Positions 21,813-34,819 of a stretch of DNA of 64,000 nt are shown here, in pieces. The stretch lies in the NCBI GenBank assembly GCA_023101725.1, contig JALJCO010009074.1:248001-312000 (forward strand). The letters run 5' to 3'. This DNA comes from Atherinomorus stipes. Its lineage: Eukaryota; Chordata; Actinopteri; Atheriniformes; Atherinidae. Position 1 is the stretch's first letter. Each line of letters opens with the position of its first letter. The notes under the pieces are model-generated. The model saw only the letters and a program-made list of their open reading frames with translations. It searched no databases and was not told the DNA's origin. The position numbers and the translations under genes are program-made.

Positions 21813-24800
21813 GGAATATTAGGAATGGCACAGGAGAAGAATACAAATGCAGGAGCATAATTCTTGGAAAATTGATCCATCTAAACTTTTTTGCTTTTGA
21901 GTTTGTCTAATGTGCTTTAAAAACACAGTTTAAGACCGTTTTAAACGCAATTTATTCTTTAAATCACAGGCAGCAAAATTACACTTTGCTTCAAAACAGC
22001 ACTTATTAAAATGTATTTTTACTTATTAACAGTAATATATTCATCGGCCCATCCAACACGGCGTTAATTTAGTAACGTGGGATCTTCTTCTTTGACACTG
22101 AAACAAACTGTTTAGACGCAAGAGTCACAGAAACCAATGGTCACATTATTCAGCAGTACACCATAGCCTCTCTTGCTGTCTAAATGCTGGACCCCGTCAC
22201 CCTCATGAGACTGGTGGTTTCAGCTTCAGTTATTTACCACGAGGGCCCCATCACTAATGACACGGTTTTATAACTTTAATGTAATAATTCAATCTTTTTT
22301 ATTATTATTATTATCATTAACGGGAAAGTTGGTGAGAGCTACGCTATAAATTTATCAGCTTCAATAGGTCACATTACACTTAAATAGTTATTCAAAGTGA
22401 TAAGTTCAACGTAGCACATATACATAACAGTGTCAGCTATTACTGCAAAAACATAAATTCATGGCACAGTTACTGCAGCTCGCGCCTGAAAACTTAAGAC
22501 AACTTTGACATACCTTCGAAAAATTAACCTTGCAAACAGCATAAAGTTGTGGTAAAGAAATGCGCACTTAAACCGACCTGTCCTCCTCTACTGTCGGCTG
22601 GTGGTTAGAAGTTGTGTAAAAAGTGCAAACAGCAATAAACGCAACTGCAGCGGAGAAACTCAGCCACATCAGTCCCAGTCAGGAAAAGCACATGACAGCA
22701 TCCAGCCACAGAAGAAGAAACTACCGCTCCTTCCTGCAACAGCTTCTTCCTCTATGGTAGAAATACTGGAAAACCAGATGAAAGGTGCATCACTGTCACC
22801 CACAGGAATGGAGAAAAACTGCGTTTTAGGACAAAACAGTTTAATGTAGCTAGTTACCTCGTTATGCGTGCTACTCTAAAGGAAGGTATACAATAATAAG
22901 CAAGCATAATTAAATGAATGAAAGGTATATTTTCCTTAAGTGGTTATGGTAGCTTCCATGAAATGTTTTCTGGAGATTTCTTAAATGTCCAATGTGGTAG
23001 AATTTGTTACACACAGAAAAATAAACCTGCATCTTCCGTGGGGAAAGAGTGAAAACTGAGTTCTGAATGCGCATTCAGTCGGCTCTACCCATGTTACAGG
23101 CTGGTTGTCCTGTTACTCCAGCCCACTTTTATCCCCTTAGAGACTAATTCTAATGATGTATTACTGGATGACAGTCTGTAGATTTTTCCTCCAGCTAGTT
23201 TCCTGCCTCTGCTGAAACATGATCTCATGGTGACTCCTCACTGTACTGAGGAATTTCTGGCATATGTTCAGAAGTATCTGTGTCCTCTAGTGAACTCTTC
23301 AGACTCAGTCGCAGCTCTCTCCTGTCTACCCTCATTTCCAGAAAAAGACCATCTGTATTAAAAATATATATATATATCTGTTGTAAATTAATCTATTTTA
23401 TTTCTATGTAATGAAAGTGATGTATTTTATCAATTTTCTTTTTGCTGTAAACATGATTTATTTTTCATAGTGGTTGTATAAGGTGTCGTATTTATGAAGA
23501 AGGCTGAACATTTTTCACTCCAACCCCCCCCCCCCCCCCCCCCAATACTTAATGTGATAATGCAATATTTGAGTGCGTAATGAACCAGCATAAATGGGAA
23601 TAACTGTGCAAAAACTACATGAAGAATATTTTTTTAAAGTGTCAGTACATCTTCATGACACAGGTAAGATGGTTTTCAGACAGTTTTGATGAGTGATTTT
23701 CTCAAATATTTCTCGATTTCGACGTCAAGTGTCAAATTCAGTATCACAGCTCTAGGACTGAAAATCGTTGCTTGCAGTTTTATCACCCACCACCAGAAGG
23801 CGCCATTGGACCAAAGACAAAGAAATAAGCGTCTTCTCAAAACACAAAAATGTTCAGATACAAACACTTTAACAGCCAGTGTTTTACATCGTCATTGTTC
23901 TTCTATGTTGTATTTTCTTCAATGTTGTGTTTTTATACCACCACATCAGATTATTTATGTCAAAAGTTTGAATTTCTCTTAATTTTGTCTGTTAGTAGGT
24001 TGCACAGCTCCTCTTTCTACAGAATTTCCACATAAAACAACCCACATTTCTTGAGTCATTAGGGCCTCAACAAACAATGACACCGGTCCACCCATGTACA
24101 CTGAAATTTACCATTACACTTGTGTAAACCCTCACTGTCACAACTTCACTAACTATCTTACCTATTAATATCTCAGCCACAGTCTCGGGCCAGTGCGAGG
24201 CTAAATTAACTTTTTAGCTCTCATCTTATACTGAAACAGCAGTTTGAGGAAGTGAGGACCAGATGATACATTCTTTTTTTTTTTTCTTTTTCAAAAAAGA
24301 AAGAAAGAAAGAAAAAGTCCCTTTTAAGGTCTAAATGTTCCTGAGCATGTAGATTAAAATATGTGTAACAAGCAAGAAATGATAAATATACAGTACGTAC
24401 TCTTTTAAAGTATTTGGTATTACTAAAGAGCTTCACAAAGATCAGTGAGAGAGTTATACTGTTTGTACATCTCCCTTGCCTTAAACTTATCCAAACTGTG
24501 AAGCAGGAGACGTCAAATATTTGCATACAAGTTGCAAAGCGCGTGTGTGTACTGTATTACATAATGCATCCTTATCACCTCATAACATTTGCATGTGGCC
24601 TCACAGGAAGAGGAGGTAAAGTGAACAAATGTGTCGCCCCACTTTCAAGGAGTAAATCTGTGTTTCTAATCTGCAGCCCATGACCTGAGGTAATGAGCTC
24701 AGCTGCTCAGAGATCCTCCGTGGACACAGTCAGCTGAAGGCCAGGAGGATGATTCACTTAGATATGCAGGGCAGAGGGTCAGGCTGAGTCCAATTCAAGA

Positions 24801-25635
24801 GAGGAAGCAAGAAAGTCTCTTACACCAAAACAATGCACAGGTGGCATTAAACAGTTTTACTTTGAGACGGATTTAGGTGCAGGTGTAACATAAATGAATA
24901 AATAGATCAGAGACAATGGGGCCATTTCTATATTCCTCACAGGAAGTCTGCACTATTACTTTGCATGGTTAAAGGTTACAGTCACCTTGATATTTGTGCA
25001 CAAAAAGAGAGGGGGTTTCCGAAGTTTCTCTAACACTACATTGCACTTTTACACTGAGTTTATTTGTGGAGATAATAATCAGCAAATTAATTTTTCCCTT
25101 TGCAGTTACAGGGAAACTCTGCAGCAGTAACTGCTTTTATTTAAGGAAGTTACAGTCTCAGTTTCTTGTTTCACTAGCCAGTGCCAGGCAGAGGTGGTAA
25201 AAACTCTATGTGATGCACAGCACATGATGCAATAAACCAACAAATAGACATCAGTTTCAGAGAAATCAGTCTACAGCTGTAATGGAAAGAAAAGAGGCTG
25301 AAAATTCTACATGCGAGGAAGCACTGATCACTCCTGTGTAAACATAAATCTGACTGCAGAGACAAAACAGAGCTTTAAACAAAAATATGTCTTTAATTCA
25401 TGTTAATGGTAAATTGATTTGTCATTTTTAGAAATGAAAATAATATATTTAAAGTGTCTTTCAAAGCACCACAGGACACCGTAAAGCTAATCTAAAGCAT
25501 CAAAAACAGCAAGAACGGATAAAGTAAAGGATAAGTGAGATGTTTAACTACGGCGTTTAGGACTTAGCGTGTTTTTGATTAAAGAAATGGGTAAGTCTGT
25601 GGTCTATTGTACATTTAAGTATTCATAAGGTATGT
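21813..25635. other. Intergenic, no gene seen
   Basis: AT-rich DNA with a C20 run at about 23524-23543, (TA)n at about 23365-23380 and (AAAG)n at about 24297-24316. Short open frames (for example 22601-22849) have no recognisable motif and no splice context. Confidence 0.5.
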
Positions 25636-25639
25636 TTGA

Positions 25640-26440
25640 TATTGTCTTTTTTTTTTATTTTACCGATATCTGATACTGTCCAACTCTTAATTTCCGATAT
25701 TCGATATCAACCAATACCAACATATGCAGACAACTGTTGGGTTGTGTCTCTCATATTTACCTCCACCAAGGAGGTTATGTTTTCAGTAGCGTTGGTTTGT
25801 CTGTTCGTCTGTTCGTCTGTCTGTCAGCAACTTTACGGAAAAAGTACTGGACGGATTGACCTGAAACTTTCACCAGCCGTGTGCCTCAGCCCAAGGATGA
25901 ACCTATTAAATTTTGGTGGAGATCCAGATCACCTTCTGGATCCAGGGATTTTTTGAAGGATTCTTTATCATTACGAGAGCAGCATGGTGGAAGTCTGCGC
26001 TCTCCGAGTTGAGAAATACAACGATATTCTGCTCTGAGAGCAAAGATCCTAAAACAGCCTTAACTCAGCCAGAAGAGTTCATTTTGGACATCTGGCTGCC
26101 AGATATCAGATACTAGCAGGTATTAGCCAACATGTGGCTGATTATGATGTTTCTGACAACTTGGTAACTTAACCAACAACTTAAAACCAGACATATTATA
26201 AGCAGCTTCAAAGCAAGTCAGTCTGTAGCAGCAGCAGCTGCACTGTAGTTACATGACTCTGAAAGGGATGCTGGGATATGAAGTTCTTCCACAATAACAG
26301 TGATTTTTCTACATGCTGGAGAAGCGCTGATTGAACAAAATCTGTTACTAAACATGTTGGGCTAAAAAAAAAACAAAAAAACAATATTTCTAATATCACA
26401 TTTTAATGCTAGTAAGGATGTCTGATAATACCAGACATCT
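25640..26440. mobile_element. Second copy of the 1143-1713 hAT-type family, interrupted
   Basis: Blocks at 25655-25760 and 26009-26300 match the intron element at 1143-1713 (ACCGATATC, CATCTGGCTGCCAGATATCA, GTCTGTAGCAGCAGCAGCTG). Between them, about 25760-26008, lies an unrelated repeat starting ACCTCCACCAAGGAGG and ending GTCTGCGCTCTCCGAG. Confidence 0.7.
25760..26008. mobile_element. Widespread short repeat (ACCTCC..AAGGAGG ... CTGCGCTCTCCGAG)
   Basis: The start ACCTCCACCAAGGAGGTTAT, the GTCTGTC-rich segment and the end GCGCTCTCCGAG are typical of a repeat seen across many animal genomes. It is inserted in the hAT-type copy. The family name is not certain. Confidence 0.5.
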
Positions 26441-28170
26441 TATTAAGTTACAGAAAACAAAGTTAAAAACAAAAAACATCTGGAAATAGTTGCATTAGTG
26501 TTAAGTTTCACTTCCTTAATACTATGTTAATGAAAATAATGTCCTAACACAGAAGTTTACTTCCTGTAAGTTGTAGAAATTCAACATAGGGAAATATATA
26601 ATGAAACTCTGCTTTTCTACCATTCAAGAGCATCTTCTTTTCTCTCTCAGTTGTCCACAGCAGTCTGAAGTGTCTGTGCAGAGAAAAAAAAAGCAAAAAT
26701 CATTGTTGATTCTTTAGCGCAAAAAATACAATCTACAGGCCTGTTTCAGTTTTTTATGCATAAATATATCTAAAGATCAACACAAATAAACTATCGAGAC
26801 TGTATGTAGAACATAGTCTCTGCATCTGTTCCCTTCAAAAATAGCTGCATCCACAAGTGGCGTTCATCCATTAGCCGTAGTTAGTGCCAGTCAGGAATAG
26901 AGTTGTGAACAGCTACAGTGGGTCAGATTGCTTAGCCATCACCAACTTACAGTAGATAAACTATGAATAGCCTCACAGCCTTACTGGGTTACACTCCTCT
27001 GGAAGAGGCAAATGCCATAACATCTCGTAATGTAATGTGAAGTATAGTTGAGGATTGTCTCAGCAGATCGTGCTTCAGTCTGAGGAGCAGGCTGTAAATG
27101 ATCCAACTGAGAACTGGTTCTACTCGGTTGGCTCCAGGCAACAGCTCAGAACAGAGAGCAGTGGTACTCTTGTGGTCAGACCCGCTGATGTTGTGCATTT
27201 TGGAGAATTCAGGACTTATAAATACATTATTAGATGAGGATTTGTTGCCTTGCACTTCTAAAGGTGAGAACTGATTGTCAATTTATGTTTAAATAACAGG
27301 TGGGGTATTGGGCCAAGCAGAAAAACAGAGAAGGAGCGTTATTACAGGTCTGACACCAGAAATGGTCTCAAGGATCTTCAAGGTTCACAACCTGAGTGGA
27401 TAACCTGGTCAAGTAGCTGTGCAGGTGGCCAAAAACCCTTTTTGGGGACATTTTAATGGCAAAATTATGTAAATCCAAATAGTTAGGTATGACATAAACA
27501 GTCTGTAAAACTATGAGAATATGTTGACACATAGAGGGAGGCAGGAAAAAAAGATTCTGAGCCTTGCTGCAAGTCTCTTTTCAGTGAGCAGTCGCAACAA
27601 CATCCCCAACAACAAGACAAAAAAAAGTCAAGTGTGCCTCACAAATTTTCATTTAAAAATGATATTTTTCAGTGCTTTATGAAGAATGTGTTTGCCTAAC
27701 ATTAACTTTCTTACTTCATAAGCTTCCGTTTGAGCCCAAGATGACTTTTGTTGCTGCAGGAAAGTTACAGAGGGGTTCCAAACAATGCAGCTCCTGTCGT
27801 GGGGTTAGTAGAAAGATCATCTTGTGCTAAAATGGAAGGCAAACCAAATCAAAAGAGGATTTTTTTCAGGAGGACATGACTTTTTTCTTTTTTCTTTTTG
27901 GGTCTTTTTGGGGATGTTGTGAGTGATACCTTGAAATGGACTTGCAGCAAAGCTTAGAATCTTTTTTTTTCTTCCCTCCCCTACGTGTCAAGATACTCTC
28001 TGACAAATTTCATAGTTGTATGAGTGTTTATGCCATTGAACCAAAATATTTGGATTTACATAATTTTGCCAAATGTCTCCAAAAAGGTGTTTTTGGCCCC
28101 CTGCAGCTATCCAGCAGCTACTTGATCAGGTTGTCCACTCAGGTTGTCATACTTGAAGGTCTATAGATAT
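26440..28170. other. Intergenic, no gene seen
   Basis: No supported exon, RNA or transposon boundary. Two overlapping opposite-strand short frames at about 27.0-27.25 kb have no motif. Confidence 0.45.
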
Positions 28171-29095
28171 TGTGGCAAGGTATGCAAAGGAGGCCTGGGC
28201 GAGATTCAACTCCCAGACATCTGTGTAAGTCATGCGCGCGAACCAGTCAGCCAAAGGCATCTCTCCTTGACCCAGTAGCTAGAGCACATGATGAATTGGA
28301 GGCACAATGACAGGACCGTCAACTGTCAGATCAAACATATCCTCATGCTCCACGTAGGCTGCCACCCATCAGGAATACATGGACCCACCCCCCGTGCTAC
28401 ATGGACACCTACTTACAAGTGTCAGATTGTGGCAGGATGAAAGAGGGCGTGGACCCGATGAGTCAAGAGTACAGTTACCAAATGGTGAATACGCCCTGTG
28501 GTCAAGTAGCCAGGTCATATGATCAATCGGGGGCATCGTGATAGGACCGTCAACTGCACTGCAAAAACTCAAATCTTACCAAGTATATTTCTAATTTCTG
28601 GTCAAAATATCACATCACACTCAAAATAAGACAAACTTACTATGGCAAGGTACACAACAGAGGGCCCGGGCGGGATTTGAACCCCAGACTCCCAGGTGAG
28701 ACTTACAGTATGTGTGCTAACCAGTCAGCCAAAGAGATTTCCCTGTGGCCAAGTAGCCGGGGTGCATGATCTATTGGAGGCATAGTGACAGGACCCCACA
28801 CTGTCACATCTCTCCCCCTCTTTCCACAAGCACATCCTCGTGCTTTACGCAGGCTGCCACCAATTTCGAATTCATGGACTGTTTACCAGCGTTGCACATG
28901 GATCCTGCGGACAACGCCAGAATGTGGCAAGGTATGCAACGAAGGGCCCGGGCGGGATTTGATCCCCAGACTCCCAGGTGAAAGTCATGCATGCTAGCCA
29001 TTCAGCCTATTACATTATTACCATTCAGCCCATTCAGCCAAGTAGCCAGGGCGCATGATCACTTGGAGGCTGACAGGACTGTCAACTGCCACATT
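28171..29095 (-). repeat. Cluster of four tRNA-derived SINE-like modules
   Basis: Copies at about 28171-28328, 28430-28558 (degenerate), 28642-28805 and 28923-29093, all on the minus strand. Read on that strand, each has a fixed leader (TTGACGGTCCTGTC...GCCTCCAA...GGCTACTTGG) and then a tRNA-like body: TGGCT-A-TGGTTAGCA (A-box-like), CACCTGGGAGT anticodon-arm area, and a GG-TCAAATCC B box. Single copies also occur at 34820-34973 (+) and 56782-56945 (-). Confidence 0.7.
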
Positions 29096-29578
29096 ACCTA
29101 AAGACAAACATTTCAGTGAGATGAAGGAAGTTGTTTGAAGGCAATGCATCTTATTTCAAGAAATCTTATCAAGAAAATTTTGCTTGTTCTATTGGCAGAT
29201 TTTTTTTATTTTTTGCTTATTACAAATGAAAAAAAGCTTGACCATTCTTGAAATAAGTTAAAAAAAAAAAATCTTTTTGCTCCTATTAAGCAAAAAAAAT
29301 CTTGAAATAAGATGCATTTGTCTTAAAACAAGTTCCTAAATCTCACTGAAATGTTTCTCTATCGGTAATTTTGTCTTACTTTAAGCGTGATTTAATATTT
29401 TTACTAGAAATTAGAAAAGTATAGTTGGTAAGAATTGAAAAGGAGGTCTGGAGCACTCAGGAGGAAAGTTATTTAAAAGCCTTTATTGGTATGGCTAATG
29501 TGATAAAACATGCCAATGCGTTTCGACCTGAAGGGCCTTCGTCAGGGCATACTTGGTAAGATTTGAGTTTTTGCAGTG
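28557..29578. mobile_element. MITE with perfect 30-bp terminal inverted repeats
   Basis: The first 30 bases (CACTGCAAAAACTCAAATCT...) are exactly complementary to the last 30 (29549-29578). The inner arms 29098-29175 and 29280-29380 form a second inverted repeat. Two of the tRNA-like modules and a repeat containing GCGTTTCGACCTGAAGGGCC (about 29430-29548) lie inside it. No flanking duplication is clear. Confidence 0.7.
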
Positions 29579-29759
29579 TGTCACAATGTCATTAATGGTG
29601 TCAAACCTTTTACAACACTGCGTCTGTTTTCCAAAAAAAAAATAATTTTGCCCCCGTGGGTGTAACTAGGTGAGGTCATTTTGACCTCAGAGGACAAAAG
29701 GTGTTACAAAATCAGGAGCACATTACAAGGGGGTGAGATTTCAGCACACGTAAGGTCTG

Positions 29760-30160
29760 GTGACTGCTTCTGCACTAGTTATCAGATCAGCTGATCAGCT
29801 CCTTCTGGAGGAACCAAAGTCGATCGGTGGAAGCTCAGAGGGGACAAACTTTGCAGTTGCTGCGCCCAAACTTTGGAATTCCTTGCCACCGCAGGCTAGA
29901 GAGGCCGCATCACTGTCCATTTTTCAAACCCATCTGAAGACCCATTTTCATGTCCTGGCCTTTGATCCAGTATGAGACTCCAGTTTTATCGTTTTATCGT
30001 TTTTATTGTTTTTTTTTTTTTTAGTTTTTCTGTTTTTAGTCTACACCGTCTTTTTATCTTTTGCTTATGCTCTGTTCAGCACTCTGCTCAACCAATGCTT
30101 GTGCTTGACTCAACCCGTCTTTATTTATATATAAATAAAGATGGGTTGAGTTCAGTAGAG
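29760..30160 (+). mobile_element. LINE C-terminal fragment and tail
   Basis: The frame 29760-29972 reads NFAVAAPKLWNSLPPQAREA followed by FQTHLKTHFHVLAFDPV, the conserved C-terminus of fish L2/Rex-type LINE proteins. A T-rich 3' tail follows. 5'-truncated and not functional. Confidence 0.75.
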
Positions 30161-31289
30161 TTGTTACCAGTTATGAGGTGATTCTGTGGTCCAAATCTGT
30201 CCAAACAAACATATTTGGAAGTTTGTCAGACATTTGTGGTGGTTCCTGGTTCACAGGGTTTCAAGGCCCACGTGCAGACGAGACACGCACATACTGTAGA
30301 CTCAATAACAGCCCGATTAATACACAGAGGAAGGCTTCAGTTTGTGGGAACTCGGTTGCCTGTTTTTTTACACACCTGTCCAAAAACAAGAGCCCACTAA
30401 GAATAGACAAAATATTTCTGTCTTACCATCAGGGCATAGAGTCAGTTTCAGCAAATGGAACTAAACTGTGTTTTTACAGAAGTTACTGCTTTCATACACA
30501 GAAAACCATGTGCATGTGTGTCAAATGAAACAAAACCATCAACATAAAATATCTAAAACAGGTTTTTTCTTGTAATGCTGGTGTAAAGGCGCCCTGCTTT
30601 ATATGTCTCAGTTATAAAGCAACTTGTGTGAAAACAGGGCTTTACCTCAGACCTATAACTCAAGCATGAAAATCTCATGGACAGACACGTGGCTGCACAC
30701 AGACTCCCAGATTGTTGGCTGTCTTCATCTGTGAGAAAAGTGCAATAAAAATGCGCAGTCACAATGCTGAGAACAAATGAACCACAAGAAACTGCCTTGA
30801 TCCTGATTACTATGGAAGAATGTGTGAGGACAGGAATAATCTGTTGCTCTCGTTCAAGCCGCCGCACCCATCATCTGCCTGTCGCCTGCAGCAGAGCAGG
30901 AAATGTTCGTCAAATATCTGACATTTCCTCATGGGAAATGTTTGGTGTTAAATGACTTTAAAAGTTAAATTTTCAGCTCAGAAAGGTCTAAAGCATCTTC
31001 AAGACATCACAGCAGTCGGATTCCACATGTTTGTAAAGCTCAGCTCCACCCTGGACTTTTAAAGAGGAAATGTAAACTCACATGCATGTCCTCCCTGCCG
31101 CTAACATAAACACTATAAATCACAAACTTATTTAGCTGACTTTATCTGAGCAGAAATAGATTTAGCACAAAAAAGTAAGGACATTTGTGTAAGATTGATT
31201 ATTTCTTTGTTTTTTAACAATGCTTCTAAGTAATAAATTATTTTAAGGTTCTTTTAGTGGTTTAATTTCTTTTAGTGACGTTTAGTGGT

Positions 31290-32120
31290 TTATAAACATC
31301 TTAATGGTCTTGGGCCTTCTTATTTATCTAGTCTGCTCAGGATCAGCCCTCGCAGATCCTGAGGTCCTCAGGTACCGGCCTTTCAGCTGTCTCTAAAGTT
31401 TGTGCAAAAACTTACGGCATGGCCTTATTTCAGCATTATGGGCCCCGCCTGTTGAACAGCCTGCCTGAGGGCCTCACTCAGGGCTGCAGAGACTGTTGAT
31501 GCTTTAAAAAGAGACTCAAGAACTACCTTTTTAGCTTAGCCTTCATTTTTTTGTTATTATTTTAAAATAATCAATATTTTTCCTTACTTTGCAGTAAAAT
31601 TTTGCATTTACAGTATCATAAATTATTCAATTTACTTATTTAATTTTTAAGCTAACTTTTTTTTTTTTTTTTTTACCATTGGCATGTTTTTTTGTGTGGT
31701 TTCATTGTTGTTTTAAGATGATTTGATATTTGTTTTAGTTATTTGTTTTTGTTTAGTTATTTATCCCTCTCCATCGGGGGCTACCCATTCCTTACTTGCA
31801 TGGTCGTTGCCGTGGTGGCTGTCCTTGTCTGGGTTGTTGGGGTCCAGCGCTGCAGCCATGACTGTGGTGTGCACCGTGTCCACCCAGAACTGGATGGTTT
31901 CCATGGTGATGGCCTATGTGGTCGTGGTGGGGGTGGTTTTTGGTGGGCGGACCCCTAGGATATTGTTTTCTCACCTGGTACCAGGCCATGTTTATTTCAA
32001 CTGTTTGGTTTTTAAGGGGTGGGGCCCTATGTCTATATGTGATTTTAAAGTTTTGATTGTTTTATGCCGTGAAGGACTTTGTATTGCTTTTATGATTGAA
32101 AATTGCTATAGAAATAAATA
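31290..32120 (+). mobile_element. LINE 3' end fragment
   Basis: Broken coding traces (GPRLLNSLPEGL, FKKRLKNYLF) at about 31440-31540 match the C-terminal domain of fish LINEs. The tail 32065-32118 (GTGAAGGACTTTGTATTGC...AATAAATAAAGTTGAA) is typical of their 3' ends. Confidence 0.7.
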
Positions 32121-33035
32121 AAGTTGAAGATAAAAGTTGAAATCTTAAATCATGGGGAACTGTTTATTTTCCTTTTAAATGTTGCCTCTTTTGTAAGGAA
32201 AATGCAGGATGAACAGAGTAACGTATGTGGCTTGTCACTTGTAAAATTTTCTCTGCCAGTGCCAACAGTTTATTCTGAATGAGGCTGTTTATTGGGTTGG
32301 GTGATCGAAATCTGAAGTAACAAGACTCTCACCTTTTAACAATTCCTTCATTTAACACACAGGAGCCATAGTAAGAACCATGACGGCAGATCCCCTCTTG
32401 CTGGTCACTAGCTTGGTAACACAGTGCTGTGGGGGGGATCCCACTCTTCAACCAGCATTTGTCTCAGATCCATTCTCTCAACTCTCAAATACTGTAGTCT
32501 GATAAATCCTACTCTGTGAGAGCCATTATTGTCATCTGTGATTTAGTCGTGTACACTAAGCTGTTGATTTTATACTGGGACATTTAACCCCCTGTCTTGT
32601 CCACACAGTTGTTTATGAATCGTTTAAGGTTCGACACAAGCAAAATAATGACCGCCCATTTGCACGCAAATGTGCATGTGTCTGACATCAGCATGTAGAC
32701 AGGAAGTTCATTTCACTGCATACTCAGCCTGGCAAAGAAATGGCTGCGCAGAGAAAGAGGGATTTTTTTGTTTGGACTGACGATGAAGTAGCGTTGTTGC
32801 TACAACTGACTATAAAACTGCAATGGCTGGGCAAAACGTCGACTGGGTGCTTCCATCTTTGCTTTTGTTCCATCTACTTTCCTGTGGCACGTTTTGTCGT
32901 CGGTCTGTGGTGGGTTTTATTGTGGTCACTTCCTTTCATTGAACGACCAAGTTATCCATACTAGGCTGTTTATCCGTCAGCTTACTATTTACATGACCCC
33001 CTTACCCGGCTAAAAGAAAATAGGCAAATGGGGGA
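32120..33035. other. Intergenic; fragment of a transposon-type DNA-binding gene
   Basis: ATG 32740 opens MAAQRKRDFFVWTDDEVALL, which resembles the N-terminus of Myb/MADF-like proteins of fish DNA transposons, but the frame loses similarity after about 30 codons and no following exon was found. Probably a relic. Confidence 0.4.
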
Positions 33036-33039
33036 CTCC

Positions 33040-33641
33040 AAGGGCCCATTCAGAAAGCATAGTCCGCGAGTCTCGGTCTGTTTGGGGACTCGGTTCGGCT
33101 GGGAGCGGGGTCGGTCTTCCAGACCGAGATCGCATTCACGTTGCACATCACAGTCAAACGAGACAAACGGGCCAAGAATCTCAGGTGGCACTGCATTCGG
33201 ATTCACCATAGGTGAGGACAAGACGCACAAACAAGAAGGTTCTCACAACTTTTGTTCCCTTCACAAAACGACATTATTTTGTATGAGGAGCTGGATGTGC
33301 TTTCATCAGACCAAATATCGATTAAAGCTTTTACTTCCTCGTAATTCCATGTCTGACCACGGGCCATTTTTATAAGTACTGCAGTCCCACATGTGCGTTT
33401 GTTGTCGTAGCATTTACCCATGTTGCCCAACATTTTACCCACAATGTAATGCAGTTTGTAGTCCACTTCCTGTCTTTGGTTCACTTGAAACGGACCGAGA
33501 CCTGCGTTTGTAGGCAGACCGAGTCCAGTTGTTTGTTCCAGATCAGAGTCCGTTTGCGCATTCACAACTCCCTTAAACGAAGCGGACTTTCAGAGCAAAC
33601 GGACACTAATTCTAATCAAAAAAGCTTTGTGAATGCGCCCT
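33040..33641 (-). mobile_element. Harbinger-type non-autonomous element with Myb-like remnant
   Basis: Ends GGGCCCATTCAGAAAGC and, inverted, GGGCGCATTCACAAAGC delimit about 600 bp; 3-bp flanks are CAA and TAA, a degraded TWA-type duplication. On the minus strand, ATG near 33379 opens MARGQTWNYEEVKALIDIWS, a typical Myb/SANT-like start of Harbinger-associated proteins, which decays within 30 codons. Internally deleted copy. Confidence 0.6.
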
Positions 33642-33682
33642 AAAACGCCGGGTAAATGTGGACAAATGGGCGTATCACGCAC

Positions 33683-34475
33683 ACTTAAAGGTGCCATGAC
33701 ATCAAATTTCACTTTTCTGGGGTTTTGGGTGTATAATATGATCTGTTGTGCACTGATGAGGCCATGTGAATGTCCAGAGTGAGAATCAAAGTTCCTGTTT
33801 TGGTCTGTCAGCTTTGTCTCTCTGCTCAGAAACAGTTGAATCAGACAGCAGGCTATCATTCTACGTAGTTCTATCATTCTACGTAATTTAATTGCTCCAA
33901 TAAGAGCACACTATCAAGTGAACAGCGCCCCCCCCCCCTCTCTCTCCTAACGGTTTACGCACCGTCCGCTCCCCCCTCCCCTCCCTGTCTGATTCAGCTT
34001 CGTGTATGGAGCTAGTAGTAACTTCTCTGCAGTCGGGTCTGGGTTTTCAAACAAATGGATTTAAAAGAAAACTTCTGCAGCAACACTGAGGGAGGCGACC
34101 ACAACCTTGTCATTACCTGTAAGTTTATTTATTTTCTAAATGCTGTCTTGTCTGATAAACGTAGCTCACACTGTCTGAACTGCCCATGTTGCTAGCAGTT
34201 AGCCTTTAGCAAACTCCGATCGCAGCTTGACCTAGATTCACCAAATAAGGTCATAGCGAAATAAGATGTAGCCAATCAAATGAAGTCAACGTGGTCTCCG
34301 GGTTAAGCTCCATATCATCACCGGACCCAACTGTATTACTGAGGAAGTGAGGTCTGGCGTTTCAAAACAATACTCCGCTGTAAAAAATGCCGTTTTTTTC
34401 TTTGGAGTATTTACATATAAAGTAATGCCAACAACATAAACTAGTTTTTAATTGTTATGTCATCACTCCTTTAAG
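33683..34475. mobile_element. Probable MITE (AAAGGTGCCATGACATCA / GTGATGACATAAC ends)
   Basis: Roughly inverted ends, CTTAAAGGTGCCATGACAT at 33683 and the complement of GTTATGTCATCACTCCTTTAAG at 34475, both abutting TTAA-like words. It contains a C10 run at about 33929. Boundaries approximate. Confidence 0.4.
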
Positions 34476-34819
34476 CACTGACACAGCCAATGTAGACGTG
34501 GCCTTAGTTTGGTTCCAGGTGGAGATATGGTATAACGACTGTTTGCAGAACCTCTGCATTGAGATTGCCTCCACTGATGACGAGCCTTGTTTATCCAGTG
34601 AGGGAGATGCCACCCCTCACCATCATAGTGCCTCCACCAAAAGCTGTTATCCTATCAGTGCAGAAACGAGCATGGTGCTCAGCATCAGCTTCTTCACCAC
34701 ACTTTGACCCAAAGGTCCATCTGTAGAAGGAGGAATCCGGACTCATTGCTGAGCATAATGTTCCTACATGTCCAGATTGTTTTTGTTGCCACCAACGATG
34801 TAAATGTGACAGTGTGGGG

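Noticed and set aside
22601..22849. Small basic protein candidate (MVRSCVKSANSN...)
   Set aside because: Short, no motif, no convincing promoter, splice or polyadenylation context.
31723..32121. 132-codon + strand frame with hydrophobic start
   Set aside because: Falls in the 3' region of a LINE fragment, reads through its tail, and has no family motif.
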